DNA from: Bacteroidetes bacterium HGW-Bacteroidetes-6
Lineage (GTDB): Bacteria > Bacteroidota > Bacteroidia > Bacteroidales > DTU049
DNA length: 64,000 nt
Direction of reading: 5' to 3'
Assembly (NCBI GenBank): GCA_002842495.1
Contig: PHDB01000012.1
Coordinates: 1 to 64,000 of the forward strand
Part shown: positions 48,132 to 56,188 of the stretch, one piece after another
Numbering within the stretch: position 1 is the stretch's first letter
How the letters are laid out: every line of letters starts with the position of its first letter
Notes under the pieces: model-generated
What the model saw: the letters and a program-made list of their open reading frames with translations, nothing else
Database searches by the model: none
Told to the model about the DNA's origin: nothing
Program-made: the position numbers and the translations under genes

Positions 48132-50504
48132 CTATTTTTTTATTATTTCAGAAACATACGATCCTTTAGCAGTAAAAACCCTGACAAAATACACTCCCGG
48201 GCAGAACGAAGAAATATCAGCCATCACAGGATCAGAGAAATCCCGTTTTTCCATCATCGTGTTCCCAAGAATGTCTGTTATCTCAACGGAAATGATATTT
48301 CCCATATCGTTGCCGGCAGAAATTGTTATTACTCCGCTTGCCGGATTCGGGAAAACAGTTACACTTCCTGAAAAACGGGCAAAACCCGAAGTAATCAATT
48401 CAAGAGATGCGGTGTCAGACACAACAACATCGCACGGATTAAAAACCATACAGAAATACGCTCCAGTATCATTTACCGTAGTTAACAACAAACGCAATGA
48501 ATCGGTGGTCGCGCCGCTTATATGCGGGTTATCCGACAAGGGCATTCCGTCTTTATACCACTGATATTCTGCTGCATATCCGGTAGCCGAAACATAGAGA
48601 AGCACGGTGTCGTTCAAGCTGAAATTCTGACTTACAGGATTCTGAAGTATCTGCAGCGAATCGGCCGGATACAGAACCGTAACATCGGAACTATCCATTC
48701 CACACAAACCGTTGTTCACAATCCATGTAAAAATATTACTACCGTAAAAAAGGCCATTCACCATAGTATTGCAGGCCGAAGAATCAGAAAATGACACACC
48801 TGCATTTCCCGATATCCAGTATCCGCTGTTGGGTTGAGATTCGGATGCGTTAAGCTGAAAATTACCGGCCGAACAGGCCATGGTATCATTTCCGGCATCG
48901 GCAACAACAAATGTGTCAACAAGCAATGTAGCCGCATCGGATATTCTCGTGTAAACCCCATTGAAAGCCCTGCATCTGTACAGATTTCCGTTGAGCGAAT
49001 AGTGTGGCGATGCTATTTTCAGTGTATCGGAATGAATATTTTGATATACGGTTGTATCCGTCAGGTCAATCCATCCCGGTGCATGATATTTCTGCCATTG
49101 AAAAGAAACAAAAGCATCGGAATTAAAGCTGAATTCTGCATCCGAACTATTGCAGACATGCTGATCGACAGGCTGCAAATAGGTATTTTCATCAACCGCA
49201 AGCACATAGGTTTTTGAGGCATTGCTTGCAGTTACAAATGCAAGACCATGATCCATATCAATATTATTGCCGAAATAATTCCCAAAACCACGGTCTGAAG
49301 GCGTGAATTTCTGAACATAACTCCAGTTGCTTCCATCAAAATAATAATAATAAATAGCACCTGCCATCAAAAGAGAATCGTTTCCATACTGGTCAAAACA
49401 CTGGCGGTAAGCAGTTACAATTAAACTATTATCGGAAACGCCCAACTTCTCTCCGTATTGATCTCCCTTCCGGCGATCGGGTGCGGATATTTTTTCATCA
49501 TACATCCAAACCCCGCTCACATTCCTGAAAATATAAGCCGATCCCGCATCAAACAGTGAATCTGTCCCATTATTGTTAAAATCATCTGTAAAAGAACCGA
49601 CAACCATAAAAGAACTATCTCCGGCAATGGAATTTCCGAAACGGTTATACGCATTTCTGTCGGGAGCAACCACCTTTTGAACAAAAGTAAATGCTCCGCT
49701 ATCGCGTTCAAAAATATATGCCGAACCGGCCCCGTTAACAGCATTCAGGCCATTCACATCGTATCTGTCAAGGTACGAACCTAAAAAAAGGTAATTGCCG
49801 GAAAAACAAATGCTGCTTCCAAACAAAGAAGATGCACTTCGCACCGGTGCCGTTATTTTCTGAAAAAAATTCCAGTCTGTTCCGTCAAAATGATATACAA
49901 AAACAGCCCCTGCCCAATTTAAATAATTGGATTCCGATATATCATAAGGGTTTTTGGAGCATCCGATAAAAAGAAAATCCCCTTCAATTTTAACATTTTC
50001 ACCAAAATTCTGACTCTGTGTTCTTGCAGGAGCCACGATTTTACGAATAAAAGCCCAGTGTCCGTTATTGTTGTGAAAAATATACACGGCACCTGCATCA
50101 GACACCGAGTCCGTATAGTTTTCATTAAAATCGTTCCGGGTAGCACTCACCACAGCATAATCGTCCGAAATATCAACCGACATTCCGAAACTATCATCAA
50201 TATGCCTGTCCGGAGCAATAATCTTCTGATAAAAAACCCAGTCTTCACCGATTTTCCTGTATATATATGCTGATCCTGCAGAAGAAACCGTATTTGAATT
50301 CGCGGTATCTTCATCCTCTCCGTAAGCTCCGACAATCAAAAGGCTGTCGTTCGCCCCTACCGAGATTCCGAACATGTCGTAACTGCTGTGATCGGGATTC
50401 TGAAACTCCGACAACTCGACAATTTCCTGCCCCTGCAAAGAGGCAAACATCAGCAGAAGAAGAAACGCAATACAACTCCCGCAAAAAGAAGGCTTCACTA
50501 TCAT
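48132..50504 (-). CDS. T9SS cargo with FG-GAP/integrin-like propeller and Ig-like domains
   Basis: 790 residues. Signal peptide (MIVKPSFCGSCIAFLLLLMF). Seven-bladed FG-GAP-like propeller (about 25-420) in repeats of about 55 residues such as GSAYIYRKIGEDWVFYQKI, GAVYIFHNNNGHWAFIRKI and GSAYIFERDSGAFTFVQKV, with 'APDR...FG' between them. Then two Ig-like or PKD-like domains (FQWQKYHAPGW; YQWYKDGMPLSDNP) and a sorting domain (VTVFPNPASGVITI). It is first gene of the second adhesin operon and carries the direct-repeat operator upstream. Confidence 0.85.
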   Translation of the reverse strand: MIVKPSFCGSCIAFLLLLMFASLQGQEIVELSEFQNPDHSSYDMFGISVGANDSLLIVGAYGEDEDTANSNTVSSAGSAYIYRKIGEDWVFYQKIIAPDRHIDDSFGMSVDISDDYAVVSATRNDFNENYTDSVSDAGAVYIFHNNNGHWAFIRKIVAPARTQSQNFGENVKIEGDFLFIGCSKNPYDISESNYLNWAGAVFVYHFDGTDWNFFQKITAPVRSASSLFGSSICFSGNYLFLGSYLDRYDVNGLNAVNGAGSAYIFERDSGAFTFVQKVVAPDRNAYNRFGNSIAGDSSFMVVGSFTDDFNNNGTDSLFDAGSAYIFRNVSGVWMYDEKISAPDRRKGDQYGEKLGVSDNSLIVTAYRQCFDQYGNDSLLMAGAIYYYYFDGSNWSYVQKFTPSDRGFGNYFGNNIDMDHGLAFVTASNASKTYVLAVDENTYLQPVDQHVCNSSDAEFSFNSDAFVSFQWQKYHAPGWIDLTDTTVYQNIHSDTLKIASPHYSLNGNLYRCRAFNGVYTRISDAATLLVDTFVVADAGNDTMACSAGNFQLNASESQPNSGYWISGNAGVSFSDSSACNTMVNGLFYGSNIFTWIVNNGLCGMDSSDVTVLYPADSLQILQNPVSQNFSLNDTVLLYVSATGYAAEYQWYKDGMPLSDNPHISGATTDSLRLLLTTVNDTGAYFCMVFNPCDVVVSDTASLELITSGFARFSGSVTVFPNPASGVITISAGNDMGNIISVEITDILGNTMMEKRDFSDPVMADISSFCPGVYFVRVFTAKGSYVSEIIKK

Positions 50505-50529
50505 ATATCCGACATTTAGATTTAAAATG

Positions 50530-50537
50530 CGAAACTA
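50530..50537 (-). promoter_or_regulatory. -7-like element of the second adhesin operon
   Basis: TAGTTTCG on the minus strand, one mismatch to TAnnTTTG, 25 bases before the ATG. The partner operon has TAGCTTCG at the same distance from the same operator. Confidence 0.5.
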
Positions 50538-50570
50538 TGACAAACGCCCACAATATCTTTGTTTTAATAG

Positions 50571-50589
50571 TATGACAACTGGTATGACA
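50571..50589 (-). promoter_or_regulatory. Direct-repeat operator, copy 1
   Basis: TATGACA-ACTGG-TATGACA on the plus strand (TGTCATA-CCAGT-TGTCATA towards the gene): two 7-base repeats with a 12-base period. The near edge is 33 bases upstream of the -7-like element. It matches the copy at 56100-56118 at 18 of 19 bases. Confidence 0.65.
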
Positions 50590-50636
50590 CGACCGACAAA
50601 GTGTAAATCATATTTGTTTTATCGCACGAAATAAAA

Positions 50637-50668
50637 ACCGGAAACGGGTGGAATCATCCGTTTCCGGT
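50637..50668 (-). terminator. Intrinsic terminator of the first adhesin operon
   Basis: ACCGGAAACGG / CCGTTTCCGGT forms a perfect 11-bp stem with TTTTTAT beyond it on the minus strand, 33 bases after the stop of the 50702 gene. Confidence 0.9.
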
Positions 50669-50701
50669 AAAACGAAAAAACATTTCTCCGCCAACAAAAA
50701 A

Positions 50702-52654
50702 CTACTGCTTCACAACCTCAACAACAAAAATCCCCTTCTCTCCTGTAATTTTCAAATAATAACACCCGGAAGGATATGCTGACATATCAATCATTTCGGA
50801 ATAAAAAGTCCCGATCCGGCGTCCTCCTATATCAAAAAGGCCGATTTCCGTAAACAATAAACCGTGCATATCGACTTCAAGCGTCTCTTTAACAGGATTT
50901 GGAAAAGCCCTGATACCCGATTGTTCCGGTGAAACAATTCCATCAAAAATATTTACCGTAATAACCTGAACACACGAGTCGGTATTTCCGGCCATATCCG
51001 TAACCGTCCATACGATTGTATTGGTATCGGTCGGCAAATGGGCTCCGTTTAGCGAAGCCGAATGATTAAAACTGTTAGAAACGCTGTCAACGCCGCAATT
51101 ATCATAAACAAGAGGATCGAATGCCGTTCCCGATACGTCATAAAAAGTCTCCCCCTGATTAAGATTCAGCACCTGATCGCCGGCACATGTAACAGAAGGA
51201 CTCACAGTGTCTTCCACCGCAACAATAACCGAATCACCGAGCCATTCATAATTGACCGAATCATCGGGAATAAACCACAGATCATAATACGATGAAGAAC
51301 CAAACGGAGGGGCGTAGCCCGAATCAGCAAAAACAAAATTTCCCGAAACAGAGGCACTTCCACCGCTTAAGACCGCATCGGAGAGTGTTTGCCCGCACTC
51401 AAGAGTTGGCGATACCGGCCAGGCAGTTACTTCCGGTTTCAGCTTATAGCCCTGCCACTTCAGAAAAGGATATCCACTGTTATGATCGGGGTTTATTCCC
51501 CAGTAATCATTGATTCCGTTGGCCGTTTCCGCCATAAAATCCCACCCTGCCGAAATGAAAGTGGTTTTTATTTTAAGCTGCGAAGAAATCTTGGGGGTCG
51601 CCCCGGTACCGGTAATCTGACCGGAAACGGAATAATCGAAAAAGTTGGAAGTGAAGATAACATTGCTGCCGACCGTGGAAATAAAACCTTTATTGATCGG
51701 ATTAACAGAATCGGAATAAACCACAGAACCCGTTGAATAGCAATATTCCACATGAACGTTGTTCCCGACATACTCTATAAACGCCGCATAGCTGGTGTCG
51801 GCATTTCCGGTGTTGCGAACCACGTTACTCATTGAGTAACAGTTTGTAACATGACCATCTATCGCATCCGCGAAACCTCCAGCCCACATGTTTGCACTTA
51901 CCTCTCCCGTGGAAAAACATGCATTTATCAGGCCGGATGAAAGATAACCCATAAATCCGCCAACCGAATTATCGCCCGAAACATTTCCGGAGGCAGAACT
52001 ATTGACAACAGTCCCGCTTTGCCATCCGATTAAACCTCCGATTGTTGTATAACCGCTCACATTACATAAAGAATAACAGCCGGAAACCATTCCGCCGTCA
52101 TCGTTTGACCCGATCAACCCTCCGCAGAATTCATCACCATTTACGGTTCCCGTTGAATAGCAATTGGTTATTGTTCCGCCGAGATTCCAGCCAACAAGCG
52201 CTCCGGCATCATAGTGGCTCTCATTGGGGGTAACATCAATGAAAACATTGATCAATCCGAGATCGGAAATTACAGCGGTGCCGGTAATGCTCCCGAAAAG
52301 AGCAACCCCGTCAGTGTCCCTGTTGATTGTCAGATCCGATATCACATGACCGTTTCCATTGTAAACCCCTTTAAACGAATTAATTCCCGAATAATCGTCT
52401 TCCCCGATCGGAGGAAACCCTTCTCCTCCAAACCAGGACGAAGTTGCCGAAGCATCAATGTCGGCTGTTTGAATGTAACAGGTCCCGCTTGCCCAAAAAA
52501 TACTGTTCTGGGAAAGCCAGTAAAGATTTTCCAATGTCGCTATCTGAAGCGGATTTCCCGATGTTCCGTCTCCGGCAGCCGGAGGTGTGGCCGTTTGAGA
52601 GAACGAAAACATCCACACTATTACAAATGCAATTGAAACGAGAGATTTTTTCAT
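50702..52654 (-). CDS. T9SS cargo adhesin with GLUG repeats and HYR-like domain
   Basis: 650 residues with a signal peptide ending MFSFSQ. The N-terminal 25-390 has GLUG-type repeats: CGGLIGSNDDGGMVSGCYS, IGGLIGWQSGTVVNSSASG, VGGFMGYLSSGLINACFS, GALVGWNLGGTITNCYS. An MBG-like segment (TLECGQTLSDAVLSGGSASV) is followed by an HYR-like module (LNQGETFYDVSGTAFDP ... NTIVWTVTDMAGNTDSC) and a sorting domain (IRAFPNPVKETLEV). GLUG proteins include IgA peptidases and adhesins, but no protease motif is present. It is second in its operon, 11 bases after the 1126-residue protein gene. Confidence 0.85.
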   Translation of the reverse strand: MKKSLVSIAFVIVWMFSFSQTATPPAAGDGTSGNPLQIATLENLYWLSQNSIFWASGTCYIQTADIDASATSSWFGGEGFPPIGEDDYSGINSFKGVYNGNGHVISDLTINRDTDGVALFGSITGTAVISDLGLINVFIDVTPNESHYDAGALVGWNLGGTITNCYSTGTVNGDEFCGGLIGSNDDGGMVSGCYSLCNVSGYTTIGGLIGWQSGTVVNSSASGNVSGDNSVGGFMGYLSSGLINACFSTGEVSANMWAGGFADAIDGHVTNCYSMSNVVRNTGNADTSYAAFIEYVGNNVHVEYCYSTGSVVYSDSVNPINKGFISTVGSNVIFTSNFFDYSVSGQITGTGATPKISSQLKIKTTFISAGWDFMAETANGINDYWGINPDHNSGYPFLKWQGYKLKPEVTAWPVSPTLECGQTLSDAVLSGGSASVSGNFVFADSGYAPPFGSSSYYDLWFIPDDSVNYEWLGDSVIVAVEDTVSPSVTCAGDQVLNLNQGETFYDVSGTAFDPLVYDNCGVDSVSNSFNHSASLNGAHLPTDTNTIVWTVTDMAGNTDSCVQVITVNIFDGIVSPEQSGIRAFPNPVKETLEVDMHGLLFTEIGLFDIGGRRIGTFYSEMIDMSAYPSGCYYLKITGEKGIFVVEVVKQ

Positions 52655-52665
52655 GTATATCTGTT

Positions 52666-55600
52666 TTAATTTTTAACAATCCGGGTTATTGCAACAACTT
52701 CGTCGCCATATATCTGCAGGAGGTACAAACCATCAGCTTGTCCTGACAGATCAAGCAATGTCTTACCATCGGAAATTTCAGTATCTGAAATTATTCTTCC
52801 GGAAGCATCCGTAATTTTACATCTGAATTCAAGAAGATTCCGGTTATATATTACCAGTTCACCCGATGTCGGGTTCGGTGTTATACTAATTCCGGTATTC
52901 ATCAGTCCATCGGTAACCGCATCATAAAGATTCACGGTAATGACAAAGGTGCATGAATCCACATTGCCGGCAGTGTCCACTGCATACCATGTAATTTCAT
53001 GATCTCCCGGAGACAAAACCTCACCGTCAAGTGTTGAAAGATAATTCAATGAATTATAAACATTATCAATAGAGCAATTATCGCTTACCGAAACAGGATC
53101 GAATCCGTTTCCCTGAACAGTATAGCTATATTGTCCCTGAGCAAGGTTCACATCCTGATCAGGAAGACAATCCACATTGGGATTAAGCGTATCGGCCAGA
53201 TTGACATAAAAACAGACTGTATCTGCATTCCCGGAATTATCCGTTGCAATCAATGCCACAGTCGTCTGTAAGGCTGAAACGAACTGACCCGCAGCCGGTA
53301 TCTGACTATATGCGGGCAACGTATCACAATTGTCTGTTGCTATTAAGGCCGAAGTATAATCAGGCAGTACGGACTCACAGTTTGCATCAGAATAAAGAAC
53401 CTGATCGGGGTGTGAGGAAATAATCTGAGGCGCAATGGTATCAAGTACCGATACATAAAACATGGCTGTATCGGAATTCCCCATTTCATCATACGCTATA
53501 AGTATCACCTGATTGTTTAATCCCGCAAGGATTGTTCCCTCCGCGGGAACCTGCAAGTATGAAAGCAATGAACTGCAGTTGTCAGCAGCGGTAATTATCG
53601 TGGAATAATCTGGAATCATGGCTTCGCAGGAAGCCCCTGCATAAGCAATCTGGCCGGAATAAGCTGAAAACACAGGGGCTACAGTATCCGAAACAAATAC
53701 CGGAAATGAAACCGTATCTGCATTACCTGCCTGATCGGAAACATAAAGATAAACAACCGTCCCCGCTGCTGCAAGAATTCCCCCTGCTAACGGGAACTGT
53801 GTAACAAACACGGATGTATCGCAGTTATCAATAGCATTGACCGTTCCGGTATAATCAGGCAATACAGCCTCGCAGTTTGAATCGGCATACAGAACCTGGC
53901 CGGGATGTGAGGAAGTAATCTGAGGCGCAACGGTATCAAGTACCGATACATAAAACATAACCGTATCCGCATTCCCCTGATTATCGGAGGCAATAAGCAT
54001 GATCTGATTATTGTTGCCAGAAACAAATGTTCCTGCAGCCGGAACCTGCATATAGTTCAGATACGTATCGCAGGGATCCGTCGCAGTCATATCAGTAATG
54101 TAGTCAGGAAGAATCCCCTGGCAAAGAGAAACTTCATTTATTATCTGATCCGGATGAACCGAAGTTATTACAGGTCTCGTTGTATCGTGATTCACACCGA
54201 CGCCGTCAAGTAATGCCCCCGACAAAACCCAGTTCGACGAATCTCCGGTCAGAGTCAGGTTCATGAGTGTTCCGTTATATAATTCATTGACTTTGTTAAT
54301 GGCTGTTTTATTCTGACATGTGTTATTTGCACCGGGCACACCTTCATTCAGATTAAAATAAGCGACCAGCCCACTCTCATGTCCGGTCAGTTCCGTGTTC
54401 ATATAATTCTGAATCTCACAAACGGTACGCACCGTATCCCACACTCTCACCTCATCAATATCTCCGTCGAAAAACCTCGGATTACTGATATAATCGACCC
54501 CGATACCCAAGTTGTCCGTATTCAGGTTCATTGTCAGTGGTGTGCCGCTCAGAGGCTCTTCCACTCCGTTCAGGTACAAATGTCTGGTCCCGTTATCATT
54601 TACAGCCGCAACGTGGCACCATACTCCGGGTGTCAGGATTCCGTTTGCCGTACTCATCTGATCAAAAGTAAGTCCATCATAAGGCGCCGTATCAGAAAGG
54701 CGAAACATATATCCATTGGATCCGGCAGATTGGTATTTGGAAATAATTCCACCCATAGATGTAAAAGATTCCGGCTTAATCCAAGCTTCCAGTGTATAGT
54801 TATTAGTCATATTTATTTCGGAGTAATTACTTATCACTATATAATCATCCACCCCATCAAAATTAACGGCACTACCGGGTGCGGTTGCATCCAATTCCTG
54901 ATACATCAGAAAAGGATACCCGTCATTGTTGAATCCGGCAATATTCCAGTAATCATTAGCTCCATTTGCGCTTTCAAAGGCAAAATCCCAACCAGCAGAA
55001 ATATACATACAGGCTGTTTTCATCTCTTCGGTGGTTTTGGCTGAAGCTCCTATTGCTGAATCCTGATTTGAGTATGTGCTGTCGAAAAAATTGTTACTAT
55101 AAACACCGGTCAAATATTCATCTCCGACAAAACCCTTGATTGCAGCTATTGAACCAACATAATAAACATTTCCAACCGAATAGCAATCAGATACTACCCC
55201 CCCGGTATTCCTCCCCATGAAAGCCCCTATACTCGCATTGCTGCCACTGATCCTCGTTACATCCCCCCTGGAGTAACAATTGTCAACCATATCGTTTCCT
55301 CCGGATGTTCCGGAATTAATCCCAATCAATCCACCTACATAATTTATTCCGGAGATATCTCCTACAGAAAAGCATCTTTCGATCTTGGAATATGTATTGC
55401 TGTATGCACTATTTGAACCAATCAATCCTCCGGCATAAAAATTACTGCTATAAACACTACAATAACTGCCGGAATTGAGAATCTCTACATGCGCGCTTAC
55501 TCCGCTGGCATAACATCTGCCTGCCAATCCTCCCGACTGATTATGCCCGTTTACACTTCCAGAAACAATAACACTGTCAATTTTCAATAGCTCAGAATAT

Positions 55601-56046
55601 CCAATCAATGCTCCCACATTGTCGTATCCATAAACTTCAAAGTCCTTCAATGAAACATTTTTTATCACTGCAAGATTTGAAACGCCTGTTCCTTTAACAT
55701 ATCCAAACAGTGCCACATAATTTGTTGATGGAAGGTTAATAACCAGATTGGAAATACTATGCCCCTGCCCGTTATAGGAGCCTGTGAAATGGGTTGAACT
55801 GTTCCCGATCGGCATCCAGTTCGTAACCGTATCGGCATCGATATCAGCGGTTTGCACAAAGTGCTGCCCCCACACTGTTGAATTCTGGCTAAGCCATACC
55901 AGATTACTCACATTGGCAATCTGGTACGGATTGGCAGCCGAACCGTCCCCGGTCACCGGAGCTGTTTGAGCACCTATCGTTTGCGAAAACACAATTCCAA
56001 CAACAAAAAAGAGCCATTGGGCAACATAAAGCAACGTACTTTTCAT
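52666..56046 (-). CDS. Giant T9SS cargo adhesin: GLUG, LamG and tandem HYR-like repeats
   Basis: 1126 residues with a signal peptide ending SQTIGAQ. GLUG repeats (about 35-370; VGGLIGINSGTSGGNDMVDNCYS, IGAFMGRNTGGVVSDCYS), a LamG domain (NYTLEAWIKPESF, GVWCHVAAVNDNGTRHLYLNG; about 385-590), four tandem HYR-like repeats of about 78 residues (each with 'DT..P.I...HP.Q....', 'C....LPDY', 'D.CD', 'DN.GN.DT..FYV'), a fifth related module, and a sorting domain (ISITPNPTSGELVI). Probably a long surface adhesin. It is first gene of the first adhesin operon, with the direct-repeat operator upstream. Confidence 0.87.
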   Translation of the reverse strand: MKSTLLYVAQWLFFVVGIVFSQTIGAQTAPVTGDGSAANPYQIANVSNLVWLSQNSTVWGQHFVQTADIDADTVTNWMPIGNSSTHFTGSYNGQGHSISNLVINLPSTNYVALFGYVKGTGVSNLAVIKNVSLKDFEVYGYDNVGALIGYSELLKIDSVIVSGSVNGHNQSGGLAGRCYASGVSAHVEILNSGSYCSVYSSNFYAGGLIGSNSAYSNTYSKIERCFSVGDISGINYVGGLIGINSGTSGGNDMVDNCYSRGDVTRISGSNASIGAFMGRNTGGVVSDCYSVGNVYYVGSIAAIKGFVGDEYLTGVYSNNFFDSTYSNQDSAIGASAKTTEEMKTACMYISAGWDFAFESANGANDYWNIAGFNNDGYPFLMYQELDATAPGSAVNFDGVDDYIVISNYSEINMTNNYTLEAWIKPESFTSMGGIISKYQSAGSNGYMFRLSDTAPYDGLTFDQMSTANGILTPGVWCHVAAVNDNGTRHLYLNGVEEPLSGTPLTMNLNTDNLGIGVDYISNPRFFDGDIDEVRVWDTVRTVCEIQNYMNTELTGHESGLVAYFNLNEGVPGANNTCQNKTAINKVNELYNGTLMNLTLTGDSSNWVLSGALLDGVGVNHDTTRPVITSVHPDQIINEVSLCQGILPDYITDMTATDPCDTYLNYMQVPAAGTFVSGNNNQIMLIASDNQGNADTVMFYVSVLDTVAPQITSSHPGQVLYADSNCEAVLPDYTGTVNAIDNCDTSVFVTQFPLAGGILAAAGTVVYLYVSDQAGNADTVSFPVFVSDTVAPVFSAYSGQIAYAGASCEAMIPDYSTIITAADNCSSLLSYLQVPAEGTILAGLNNQVILIAYDEMGNSDTAMFYVSVLDTIAPQIISSHPDQVLYSDANCESVLPDYTSALIATDNCDTLPAYSQIPAAGQFVSALQTTVALIATDNSGNADTVCFYVNLADTLNPNVDCLPDQDVNLAQGQYSYTVQGNGFDPVSVSDNCSIDNVYNSLNYLSTLDGEVLSPGDHEITWYAVDTAGNVDSCTFVITVNLYDAVTDGLMNTGISITPNPTSGELVIYNRNLLEFRCKITDASGRIISDTEISDGKTLLDLSGQADGLYLLQIYGDEVVAITRIVKN

Positions 56047-56058
56047 GAGATTTTTAAG

Positions 56059-56066
56059 CGAAGCTA
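56059..56066 (-). promoter_or_regulatory. -7-like element of the first adhesin operon
   Basis: TAGCTTCG on the minus strand, one mismatch to TAnnTTTG, 12 bases before the ATG. Neither adhesin promoter has a TTG -33 element, which suits an activator-dependent promoter. Confidence 0.5.
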
Positions 56067-56099
56067 TTATCTGTTGTGAAAACCAGAACGTTTTTCCGG

Positions 56100-56118
56100 T
56101 ATGACAACTGATATGACA
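56100..56118 (-). promoter_or_regulatory. Direct-repeat operator, copy 2
   Basis: TATGACA-ACTGA-TATGACA on the plus strand, the same direct repeat as at 50571-50589. The near edge is again 33 bases upstream of the -7-like element, placing it around -45 to -65 from the inferred transcription start. Confidence 0.65.
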
Positions 56119-56188
56119 AACTATTATACAGCTCGTTTACAACAAATTACAGCAGACGAACTATTATAATATTAAAGCACCACGCCGG

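Noticed and set aside
52900-54200. CRISPR array
   Set aside because: The repeats are long, in frame and encode HYR-like protein modules; no short identical repeats with unique spacers.
54379-55044. 221-residue plus-strand ORF
   Set aside because: Antisense to the LamG/GLUG part of the giant adhesin; no domain or start context.
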